64,000 nt of DNA. Source: Phaeosaccion multiseriatum. Lineage: Eukaryota; Ochrophyta, other classes. A program made the position numbers and the translations under genes. Location of the stretch: NCBI GenBank assembly GCA_965112735.1, contig OZ218956.1, forward strand, positions 1,364,001-1,428,000. Direction: 5' to 3'. Shown here in pieces: positions 55,643-64,000 of the stretch. Numbering within the stretch: the stretch's first letter is position 1; every line of letters begins with the position of its first letter. The notes beneath the pieces were generated by a model. That model made no database searches and had not been told where the DNA came from. It saw only the letters and a program-made list of their open reading frames with translations.

Positions 55643-55892
55643 AAAAAATAAAAAGTTCCTGAAAAGTTCCCACTTAAATCGCTGACTTACTAGGCCCTGA
55701 GGTGTTTGGGCTTTTGACACGTACCCTCCTCTGATATCCTCCTCTCCCTACCGTCCACACGCTTAGCGTAGCTCAACAGCAAGTAGCATAGCCAGAAATA
55801 GTAGCTGTAGCAGCAGTACCGCCACCAGTGCGAGCGCATCTCCAGCTAAGCGATAGTTTGAAAGAGTTGGCGGGTGGTGAATCAGAGGAGCG

Positions 55893-58036
55893 ATGAAGGC
55901 CGGTCACTCCCCAACCGTGCACTTGCTGCTCCTTGCCCTCCTGCACGGAAGCCTCACCCAATTAGCAGACGCCTCCACCATCTTCCCGGCGTCAGTTCTG
56001 AGGACGTGTGTCCACAAGATGCACAGTAGAGGCATGCCTTCGAGCACGCCAAGCGAGAGCAGCAGCCGCGGTAGCAGCAGAGACGAGAGCTTGTATTGGC
56101 TTCTGAACTCTGCCGACGATGATGATATTGATGGTGTGGAGGCGAGCTGGGAGGAGGGGCACATCGACGACGACGAGGCTGCTGCTGGCCCATGGAGCCG
56201 CGAAGTAAGTGCGGTGTGAGAAGGAAGAGCGCCTGTCAATGCAATGGAGGGAGGAGGCCGTGTGTATGGGCACTTTTCTGCTGTTCTGATACGCAAAGCC
56301 GCTGCAGGGGTGCGAAAACAGGCGCGGCAATTGCTGCAGCATCCCTGTTTCTTTCGGCTCTCCCCACCCTCAACCGATGTATCTTCCTCCCCTGGTCTCC
56401 CCCGTCCAGGCGACCGAGCTGGTCTACCGCCGACGGAAAGGAGAGAAGAGCGACCCCACGCTCCGTCTCACGCAGGTCAGACTAAGGCGATGAACACGAT
56501 TTCTCTCTCTCTCTCTCTCTCTCTCTCGTTCTCTGTCTGTCTGCTTGTCCTTCGGTTCTCTCATGTCATCGCTCTCTCTCCCATATCATCTCGACAACAA
56601 CAGGGCATGAGCATGCGGGGCCTGCGACAAAGGGTCGACCGAAGTCCCGCCGCTGCCGCCGCCGCTGCCGCTCGTGCTGGCGTCGTTGCCCCCCCCAGGG
56701 ACAGGCACATGGAGGAGGTGGACATGGCCAACGAAGCTGCGCTGGAGCATGTCATGGAAGTCGTAGGATCGGACGGGTGGGAGCCGGTGGCCAAGACTGA
56801 TGGCGTCACCGTGGTCAAGAAAAGGGCCAAGCGAGGAGGTGCGTGTGTGCGTTTGTTGTTGTCGCTGCGGGCGAAGCCTGGGGGGGAGAGGCAGGCCGAG
56901 CAGCTCTCGTCGTTCTCTTTTTGTCTATCTCTCCCCCACTCTCTCTTTTTTACAATGTCTTCCTATCTCACGACTCCATTCTCGCTTCTGCCACTGCAAT
57001 ACAAATCGCACCCCCACCCTACGACCATGACCATGACCAGGGAGGGGAGGAGGCGATGAGGAAAAGGCCCTCGAGCTCATGGTTAGAGGAGGTGGGAGCG
57101 GCGACGCCCTTGACGGAGGCATGGCAATTGGTGGTACGGATTACAGCGGCTTGGACAGCGGAATTGTCGCCAACGGTGATGAAGGCAGTAGCACCTCAGT
57201 AGGAGGAGCAAGTCGCGGTGTGGTGGACCCTGCCAAGGCCGCCAAATTCGACATTATCATGGCCTATGGCACGCTCAACGCGAGGGCGGAGGACCTGTTC
57301 GAGCTCTTCAAGGGCAACGACCGCGTACAGGAGTACAACGACAACTGTAAGGAAGTCAGGGATCTTCATGTGTATGATGAGAAAACCAAGGTGGGTGAGA
57401 GGCGTATGATGAGAGAGAGGCTTTGAGAAACGGGGGATGGGGGGAGGGGAGGGGAGGTGTGAGAGAGGGGAAGAGGGGAGAGAGACATGGGAGAACGAGA
57501 AGGGAAGAGGTGAAGAGGATGATAAGGTGATGCGTATATATATATATATGCACGTTGTATATATTGGTCCTCCTCTCCGCGAGGTGTTCCCTCTGCGCCT
57601 TTGTTGCTCCCATTTGGCTCTCACCTCGAAGGCTTCTTGTTGTTGTTCTTGTTTTACGCAGATATCATGGGCATGCACCCCTCGCTACGGCCCCTTTAAG
57701 GCCAGAGACTTTGTGACAGTCGTCAACTATCAGCGACTCGAAGACGGCACGCTCGTCGTCGTCAACAGACCTGTTGACCACCCCGCGGCGCCACGAGGGA
57801 GCAAAAAGTACCAAAGGGCCGAGATCCTCATCGCCTCCAACATTATGCGACCGAACCCCCACGACAGCTCAAAGACCGACTTTACGGTCATCTCCCACAT
57901 CAACCCAGGAGGAATCGTGGACAATAAGCTGGGGGCGAAGATTGCCAACAAGCTGTCTGCCTCCGCCCCAGTGGCCCTGCTCAAGGCTCTGGAGGCAGCA
58001 GCCAACAGAGCCCCGCCGTCAACGCCCCAGCCATGA
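55893..58036 (+). CDS. START-domain lipid-binding protein with signal peptide
   Basis: START domains form a hydrophobic pocket that binds and moves sterols or phospholipids. Exons: 55893-56204, 56410-56475, 56604-56838, 57041-57390, 57662-58036; 1338 nt, 445 aa. The N-terminus has a hydrophobic core (VHLLLLALLHGSLTQLADAS) consistent with a signal peptide, followed by an acidic Ser-rich stretch. The START region spans about residues 155-430: GWEPVAKTDGVTVVKKRAKR, AYGTLNARAEDLFELFKGND, VQEYNDNCKEVRDLHVYDEK, RYGPFKARDFVTVVNYQRLE and FTVISHINPGGIVDNKLGAK. Exon joins are supported by phase, including two phase-1 joins around exon 3/4. A signal peptide is unusual for a START protein, so location is either lumenal or the first exon is mis-joined. 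Confidence 0.8.
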
Positions 58037-59417
58037 AGGGGAAGAACAAGGGCAAGGGCAAGGGCAAGATCAACATGATGAGGTGAAGGCGTGAGGGTGT
58101 CAAGTCGAGAACGGAAGGAGGGGGAGGGGGGGGGGCGTACTTTGGTCTCCCACCCACCTACCCACCCTCCCCCCCCCCTTGAGGAGGGAGGAGCTGCTGT
58201 TGATGCTAACCAATGGGTTTTGGCGAGACGAAAGTTTGGCCTGGGTCAACTCTCTGTACCTACTATGGGCACACCGAAAGAACCGACGAGAGAGGGAGGG
58301 GATGGGCCGTTGCGGAACCTGTCTCTTTCAGTCCTTGTCTGTTTCAGCCGGCGTAGACGGGACCGACTGTCGCACAGGCATAATTTGGCTGCCAAGAGGA
58401 TAAAACACTCGTCCCTCTCTATCTGCAAGCTGTGGGAGCTTATCATTCTCCCCGGCACTGCGCGAAAAGGGAAAGCGGGAAGGGGCAGCGGCAGGAGCAG
58501 CACGAGCAGCAGGAAGAGGATGACGAGGAGTGGAAGCAGTAGAGGAGGAGAGGAGGGAGCTCAGCGGTACTGCAATGAGGCGGCGGTAGAGCCTTGGTCT
58601 TGGCCTTGGCAACCCCCCTCCACCACCACCACGGAAGGATGACACGTGAGACAGCAGCAGGCTCCCCTTGCCCCCTGAGCGAAGAAAGGAGGAGACGGGA
58701 GGGACTCAACCAGTCTCAGCCGGGCGGGATGGGAGAGGGTTGAGGCTCCGATTCCGTCTACCCCTCCCACCTTACTCCGTCCGCCTCATGCCATGGAGGC
58801 ATCTCATCTCTCGCCCTCCCTCCAGCGCTGTGGTGTGCAAGGTCTGCCGTTTACGTGTGTATGGAGCACAGCACAGACAAGGGGAGTGTGGGGGAGGTGT
58901 GCTGTCCTCCCTTCAAAGAGTCGTCTGCGCCCCTTCGCAAGGGAGGGAGGGAGGCCCACTACCTCTCAGTCAGACCTTTTGCTGCTAGCGAGCTGTTCGG
59001 AGGGACGCGCAAGGGGAAGTGGAAAGTAGCATCTTTTCCAAGAAGCTTTTTTAATATATAAAAAGGCGCTGTATATATATTTATATATGTATATGGAAAT
59101 GTATAGGGTTGTACGGCCTTGTGTGTCTCCGAGTGTCTTCGTTGAGGCATGAGAGCACTGTAGGCGTGATTTCCCTGACACCCGTAAAACACCTCTACCT
59201 TACGTTTCCTGGTGATGGAAGGGATTCAGCCCTCCGCATTCTCGACTTGGAGAGCAGAAGGAATGGCGGCCTTGCCGGTCGGATCCGAGGCTGCCGGCGA
59301 AACTCCATTACCTTCCTTTCCATGCCGCTCAACGTTGACGACAGCCTTTTCGTGCAAGCCATCAACAAAGTACCTTGGAGGCAGACTGGGGGGCCCGGTC
59401 CGGCACGGGTCTTTTAT
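58037..59417. other. Tail-to-tail spacer, no gene seen
   Basis: About 1.4 kb separate the stops of the START and PPR genes. It has a short TA-rich stretch at 59050-59100 and no conserved coding sequence on either strand. It presumably holds two 3' UTRs. Confidence 0.5.
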
Positions 59418-61769
59418 CTATTCCTCTCCAGCAAGACAAGTGCCCTTCTTGTGCTCTCCTGCATTGCCACAAGCACCAATCGCAGAGCTGTACGTGATGA
59501 CATTGGGTTGAAGCCCTTCCCTCCTCATCTCCTTCAGCAAGTCAAGCGCCTTCTCGTGCTCTCCTGCGTTGCCAAAAGCAGAAATTGCAGAGCTGTATGT
59601 GATGACATTGGGCTGAAGCCCTTCCCTCCTCATCTCCTCCAACAAGTCAAGCGCCTGCTCGTGCTCTCCTGCCTTGCCACAAGCAGAAATCGCAGAGCTG
59701 TACGTGATGACATTGGGTTCAAGACATTCCCTCCGCATCTCCTTCAGCAAGTCAAGCGCCTTCTCGTGCTCTGCTGCCTTGGCGCAAGCAGAAATCGCAG
59801 AATTGTATGAGACTTCATTGGGTCGAAGCCCTTCCCTCCGCATTTCCTGTAGCAAGTCTAGCGCCTTCTCGTGCTCTCCTGCGTTGCCACAAGCAGACAT
59901 CGCAGAGCTGTACGTGATGACATTGGGTTGAAGCTCTTTCTTCCGCATCTCCTTCAGCAAGTCAAGTGCCTTCTCGTGCTCTCCTGCCTTGGCGCAAGCA
60001 GAAATCGCAGAATTGTATGAGACTTCATCGGGTTGAAGCCCTTCCCTCCGCATCTCCTTCAGCAATTCAAGCGCCTTTCCGTGCTCTCCGGCATTGCCAC
60101 AAGCAGAAATTGCAGAGCTGTACGTGATAACATCGGGTTGAAGGCCTTCCCTCCTCATCTCCTTCAGCACTTCAAGCGCCTTTTCGTGCTCTCCTGCCTT
60201 GGCGCAACCAGAAATAGCAGAGCTGTACGTGATGACGTCGGCCTGAAGCCCTTCCCTCTGCATCTCCTCCAGCAAGTCAAGTGCCTTCTCGTGATCTCCT
60301 GCCTTGCCACAAGCACCAATCGCAGAGTTATACGTGATGACATTAGGTTGAACACCCTCTTTCTGCATCTCCTCCAGCAAGTTCAGCGCCTTCGCGTGCT
60401 CTCCTGCACTGCCACAAGCAGCAATCGCAGAATTGTACGAGACGTCGTTGGGTTGAAACCCTTCCCTCTGCATCTCCTCCAGCAAGTCAAGCGCCTTCTC
60501 ATGCTCTCCTGCCTTCCCACAAGCACAAATCGCAGAGTTGTACGTGATGCCATCGGGTTGTATGCCTTCTTCTCTCATCTCCTCCAGCAAGTCAGGCGCC
60601 TTCTCGTGCACTCCTGCCTTGGCGCAAGCAGATATCGCAGAATTGTACGAGACGACATCAGGTTGAAGGCCTTCCCTCCGCATCTCCTCCAACAAGTCAA
60701 GCGCCTTCTCGTGCTCTCCTACATTGCCACAAGCAGAAATCGCGGAGCTGTACGCAAAGATATTGGGTTGAAGCCCTTCTCTCCGCATCTCCTTCAGCAA
60801 GTCAAGCGCCTTCTCATGCTCTCCTGCTTTGCCACAAGCAGAAATTGCAGAGCTGTACGAAACTTCATTGGGTTGAAGCCCTTCCCTCCGCATCTCCTCA
60901 AGCAAGGCAATCGCCTTCTCGTGCTCTCCGGCATTGCTGCAACCATCAATCGCAGAGCTGTACGAGAATCCGTCAGGTTGAAGGCCCTCCCTGCGCATCT
61001 CCTCCAGCAAGCCAAGGGCCTTCACGAGCTCTCCTTCCTTGGCACATGCATCAATTGCAGAATTATACGAGAATTCATTGGGTTTAAGCCCTTCCTTGCT
61101 CATTTCCTTCAGCAAGTCAAGCGCCTTCTCGTGCTCTCCCGCATTTCCACAAGCAGATATCGCAGAACTGTACGAGATGACATTGGGCTGAAGCTCTTCC
61201 CTGCGCATCTCCTCCAGCAAGGCAAGCGCTTTCTCGTGCTCTCCTGCCTTACCACAAGCAGAAATCGCAGAGTTGTACGTGATGACATTGGGTTTGAGGC
61301 CGCTTGCTTTCGTCTCATCGAGCAGAGCAAGCGCACCCTTCCATCTCCCTGCCTTACCCACCGCAGTAATGGCCGCGCTAAAGATGATGACGTTCATTTG
61401 AACCCCCTCTGCGTTCGCCCCTTCAAGCGCTCTGGCCACCCCTCTCCAGTCCCGCATATTTCCAAGTCTCTGGATCTCTTTGGTCAATGCTATTTGCTTC
61501 TGTCGTTCTGTGCTTGTACCATCTCGTCGCTGCCGCGTCTTCATCAGATTACCCCGGGTTCCAAGGAGGCGGGGCGAGTGAGTCGCCGATCGCCGCCCAG
61601 CATGCACATGCTGGGCGGTGAGGCCAGGGTGCGCAGGTGAAGAGGTGGAGGGAGCAGAGGCCCATCCTCCCCACGAGTGTGCGAAAGCAGAAGCAGCAGG
61701 AGGAGCACCGTCTCCACCAGCAACTCCTCCTGCTGGGGAAATGAAGCCCGCCACGGTTTTGTCCGTCAT
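59418..61769 (-). CDS. P-type pentatricopeptide repeat (PPR) protein
   Basis: PPR proteins bind single-stranded RNA, one base per repeat, usually in mitochondria or plastids. One exon from the ATG at 61769 to the stop at 59418 gives 783 aa. The frame is open further upstream without an ATG, so a 5' exon may exist. About 130 residues of N-terminus precede 18 complete 35-residue repeats of the form VITYSSAISACGKAGEHEKA-LDLLEEMRREGLQPN, preceded by one degenerate repeat and followed by one truncated one. All repeats are exactly 35 residues (P-type), and there is no E, DYW or SMR domain. Neighbouring repeats are strikingly alike, which points to recent expansion or gene conversion. The last repeat is cut short by what looks like a one-base insertion near 59435. 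Organelle targeting is inferred from the family. Confidence 0.9.
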   Translation of the reverse strand: MTDKTVAGFISPAGGVAGGDGAPPAASAFAHSWGGWASAPSTSSPAHPGLTAQHVHAGRRSATHSPRLLGTRGNLMKTRQRRDGTSTERQKQIALTKEIQRLGNMRDWRGVARALEGANAEGVQMNVIIFSAAITAVGKAGRWKGALALLDETKASGLKPNVITYNSAISACGKAGEHEKALALLEEMRREELQPNVISYSSAISACGNAGEHEKALDLLKEMSKEGLKPNEFSYNSAIDACAKEGELVKALGLLEEMRREGLQPDGFSYSSAIDGCSNAGEHEKAIALLEEMRREGLQPNEVSYSSAISACGKAGEHEKALDLLKEMRREGLQPNIFAYSSAISACGNVGEHEKALDLLEEMRREGLQPDVVSYNSAISACAKAGVHEKAPDLLEEMREEGIQPDGITYNSAICACGKAGEHEKALDLLEEMQREGFQPNDVSYNSAIAACGSAGEHAKALNLLEEMQKEGVQPNVITYNSAIGACGKAGDHEKALDLLEEMQREGLQADVITYSSAISGCAKAGEHEKALEVLKEMRREGLQPDVITYSSAISACGNAGEHGKALELLKEMRREGLQPDEVSYNSAISACAKAGEHEKALDLLKEMRKKELQPNVITYSSAMSACGNAGEHEKALDLLQEMRREGLRPNEVSYNSAISACAKAAEHEKALDLLKEMRRECLEPNVITYSSAISACGKAGEHEQALDLLEEMRREGLQPNVITYSSAISAFGNAGEHEKALDLLKEMRREGLQPNVITYSSAIGACGNAGEHKKGTCLAGEE

Positions 61770-62969
61770 GCGATTATATTCCTTCCTGCGCAGGACTCCA
61801 CCTGAAGCCGGGGAGAGAGATGAGGGGACGAACGTGCTACTGCTGTCGAGTTCAGCCACGTTCTGGTGCTGTCGACCTCAGCACGATAGATCCTTTACTA
61901 CGTCGGGGACACACATGTAAGGGAGAAGGAGGAGAGAGAGAGGGGATTCCCCGCGTGTTGGTGCTCTCGAAACAGATTCACAGAGGGCGGAACTGGAAGC
62001 TTTTTTTATTATTAAGACACACACATACTTCCAGTGTCCAACGGTGATCGGGGCGTTCCAGATAAAAATGCTCACGTTCGCAGTGGAAACCCTTGCAGAG
62101 GCTGATTGGCCATCGGCCTTTTGCTCCGGTACGACGAGGTCTGGCATCTTCTAGATGCGGTTGCCAAGTGGTTGGTCCCAGTTCTGGGCGAAGACTGCTG
62201 GATCGAGCCCGATACAAACGTATCGTATGGGCTCTTTGGCTCGACACGCTGCGTGCTGCCAATGTTGTTGCCTCACCGTCGGCGGACTTGATGCGCACAG
62301 ACACGAAATGTCACCACCGCACCAACATTAGACTTAGAAGGTGGCTCGGTCCCGAGGTACAGTGGCAAGAACTTTGGCCACTCGCACCGCGATAGGCGTT
62401 ACGACCAATGCCATATTGCCGACACAGAGGAGTTTCGCTTTTGCAATGCCTGGATCCCCATCATCCCGTCCGGGGCAGCACTGGACAGCGTTGACCTTGG
62501 TTGCTACCGCTGGAGACGTGTGCGCGTGGGTACCATTAGCGATCCACTGGGGGAATCCTTGCCATAGGGTCTCGTTGAGGAGCCTCGCATGTCAATCGCT
62601 GCCACGTTTCGTCGTCAAGAGGCGCACCGATCTGCGTGACATCAGCGACATCACACCAACAAGCAACCACAGCACCGCTACAGTAGGCACCGACTCCGCC
62701 ATTGTAGCAGCGGGCCGAGTGCGATGTCGTGTAGTGAGATTGGCGAGGTGGCGCTCTCTCGCAGACTCAGTTTTGTAGCAAAAGGCCCTTCCCGGCTTCA
62801 GCCATTGGTACCCTGGGGGTTTCCGGGTTGGTCTGTGCAGCGACTCGAGCAGGGATCTTCCGAGCTGCAAACTGCGAGGCTCGGCCTGAGACAGCTCCGC
62901 ATATTTTTTGTAATTAAAAAATTTAATTTGATTTTAAAGAGTAACTTTTAACGAGGACCCGTTTGCTCC
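61770..62969. other. Spacer with a possible decayed coding stretch
   Basis: The first few hundred bases should hold the PPR promoter. Around 62107-62560 one + frame reads WHLLDAVAKWLVPVLGEDCW, a stop, then HIADTEEFRFCNAWIPIIPS and YRWRRVRVGTISDPLGESLP before another stop. It has no start, no splice frame and no recognised family, and third-position GC is lower than in neighbouring genes. It may be a decayed gene or mobile-element remnant, or chance. Confidence 0.25.
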
Positions 62970-63933
62970 TCACCGCCTCCCGCCCACCCAAACCCTTCCT
63001 GTGGGGTCCTCTTGCTCTGCGAAGTGGCGCAGATCGTATTGGCCCGGGCCGGGTGACGTCACTGCATCGACCTCTCGCTTGGCCCAATGCAGTTGCTCGT
63101 TGGTGAGCAGCAACGGCCTCTTAGTGCTGCTGTTGTCACCTCCACCGCTGGTGCTGCTGCCGCGCCGCCCCCTAGCCCCCCTCCTCCCCCTCCTCCCCCT
63201 ACTTGTAGCACCCGCTGCCGTATCACCAACTGCTGCTGCTGCTGCTGCTGCTGCCGCCTCACCAGCGGCTCCAAGCCCAGCTCCGCCGGTCCCTCCCGCC
63301 CTTGCCGCGGCGAGGAGGATGCTGTGCGAGAGAGAACCGTTCCCACCACCACGGCCACCACCACTACCCCCCTTCTTCGTTCCTCCCACCGCCTCGATAG
63401 ACCCGTACGTCGGGCCGGGTCTGAGCCTCCCCTGCTGAGTCTCAAGAGTGTGCCTCCCGCCCCGCCCCGCCGAGATTCGCCGGAGCGCCTCCTCGTCTCT
63501 CTGGAACTTGAGCAGTCGAATTACTTCGCGCCGTACCTCGTTCTTCTCCTCTGCGGCCTTTTGCAGAATGGCCCGACGGGCCCTCTTCTCGAGCTCTGCG
63601 TCTCCCTGCAAAGTGCATCAGTTTGAAGTTTTGAATTGAAGTTCGTGGGTTCAAGTTCGGTTCAGGTCAGGACGGGGGAGGGGGGTGGTTTAAAGCAAAT
63701 AAAAGGAGGCCCACAACCAAAACAAGAAAGTGACAAACACACACTCATCGAGGCTGCCCATACATATAAGGACTGGTCGCAGCAAGGCACTGTTTCAGCG
63801 GCAGTCTCGGTTGTCAGCTCAACTCACCATTTGCTGCGCGTGAGCGAGCGCCTCCTTGGGCGATATGATGCATTTGATGAGGTAGTTGCGCAAGTTGTCC
63901 TCGATCTCGTGCTGCAAGCTCTTGACGGCGTTT
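62970..63933 (-). CDS. Partial protein with PGPGxY (SHIPPO/STPGR-type) motif
   Basis: The 3' part of a gene entering from the right edge. Visible exons: 63933-63828 (NAVKSLQHEIEDNLRNYLIK) and 63605-62970, joined in phase 0. The second exon starts with a charged helix (GDAELEKRARRAILQKAAEE), likely coiled coil, then LRPGPTYGSIEAVGG and, near the C-terminus, SPGPGQYDLRHF. These PGPxxY units match sperm-tail PG-rich (SHIPPO) repeats, found in microtubule-associated and ciliary proteins. The linker between them is Gly/Ala-rich and carries a copy of the dispersed motif (AAVGDTAAGATS). With the 5' end missing, function can only be suggested. Confidence 0.6.
63215..63232 (-). repeat. Dispersed motif copy, read as AVGDTAAG
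   Basis: The coding-strand sequence CAGTTGGTGATACGGCAG has one mismatch to the consensus and lies in a GCA repeat of the rightmost gene. Confidence 0.8.
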
Positions 63934-64000
63934 CTAGTAGGGGGAAAGGGGTCAAGAGGGAGGCGCGGGTGGGCGGGTTGGGGTGTGAATATATGCTGCA

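Noticed and set aside
60033-61640. A 535-codon open frame on the + strand, antisense to the PPR gene
   Set aside because: It is the shadow of the 105-base PPR repeat: any in-frame repeat without antisense stops stays open. It has no splice structure or family signature, while the minus strand matches PPR perfectly.
1-64000. tRNA, rRNA or other structured RNA genes
   Set aside because: I looked for tRNA arms and conserved rRNA or snRNA sequences and saw none. A covariance-model scan would be needed to exclude them fully.

Overview
The window is nuclear DNA from a GC-rich eukaryote. Protein genes are split by many short GT-AG introns (two use GC-AG), most introns are filled with microsatellites, and there is no operon structure. 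The gene set is a beta-1,3-glucan synthase, mitochondrial processing peptidase alpha, mitochondrial ribosomal protein mL53, Integrator subunit 6, a long PPR protein, and a flavoprotein whose N-terminus looks like a heterokont plastid-targeting presequence. My inference is a photosynthetic stramenopile microalga, possibly eustigmatophyte-like. The species cannot be fixed from the sequence alone. All gene models below were joined by hand from splice signals, reading phase and protein-family conservation. In every complete multi-exon model the summed exon length is a multiple of three.

Layout. 1-1267 (-) is a partial coiled-coil hypothetical gene. 1735-5837 (-) is MPP alpha. 6246-8497 (+) is a hypothetical protein with a long glycine run. 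9550-12582 (-) is a choline-transporter-like (SLC44/Pns1) protein. 12997-26648 (+) is a 22-exon beta-1,3-glucan synthase. 26993-34101 (-) is Integrator subunit 6 with an unexpected C-terminal WW domain. 34233-35985 (+) is an inositol polyphosphate 5-phosphatase-like enzyme. 36909-41454 (-) is an FAD-dependent amine-oxidase-superfamily protein. 41719-42874 (+) is mL53. 44554-47431 (-) is a secreted Cys-containing protein. 48407-49815 (-) is a broken GPI ethanolamine-phosphate transferase (PIG-O/Gpi13) relic. 50371-53636 (-) is a polyQ/polyE membrane protein. 53979-55642 (+) is a TPR protein. 55893-58036 (+) is a START-domain protein. 59418-61769 (-) is a PPR protein with 18 near-identical repeats. 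62970 to the right edge (-) is a partial protein with a PGPGxY motif.

Neighbouring genes are often head-to-head with 130-410 bp between start codons, so several intergenic stretches probably act as bidirectional promoters. Repeats lie mainly in tail-to-tail spacers and around the PIG-O relic. They include two 118-119 bp inverted-ended elements at 36.2-36.5 kb and a 439 bp element with 23-bp terminal inverted repeats at 43.3-43.8 kb, part of which recurs at 47.6 kb.

The most unusual signal is a short motif, CAGTTGGTGATACAGCAG. It recurs at least eleven times, mostly inside coding exons of unrelated genes, in both orientations and in different reading frames (VGDTA, LVIQQ, VSPTA). It therefore behaves as a dispersed DNA element rather than a protein motif. 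The genes do not form one pathway. The recognised functions are housekeeping: mitochondrial import and translation, cell-wall or storage glucan synthesis, RNA processing, lipid and phosphoinositide metabolism, and organellar RNA binding.
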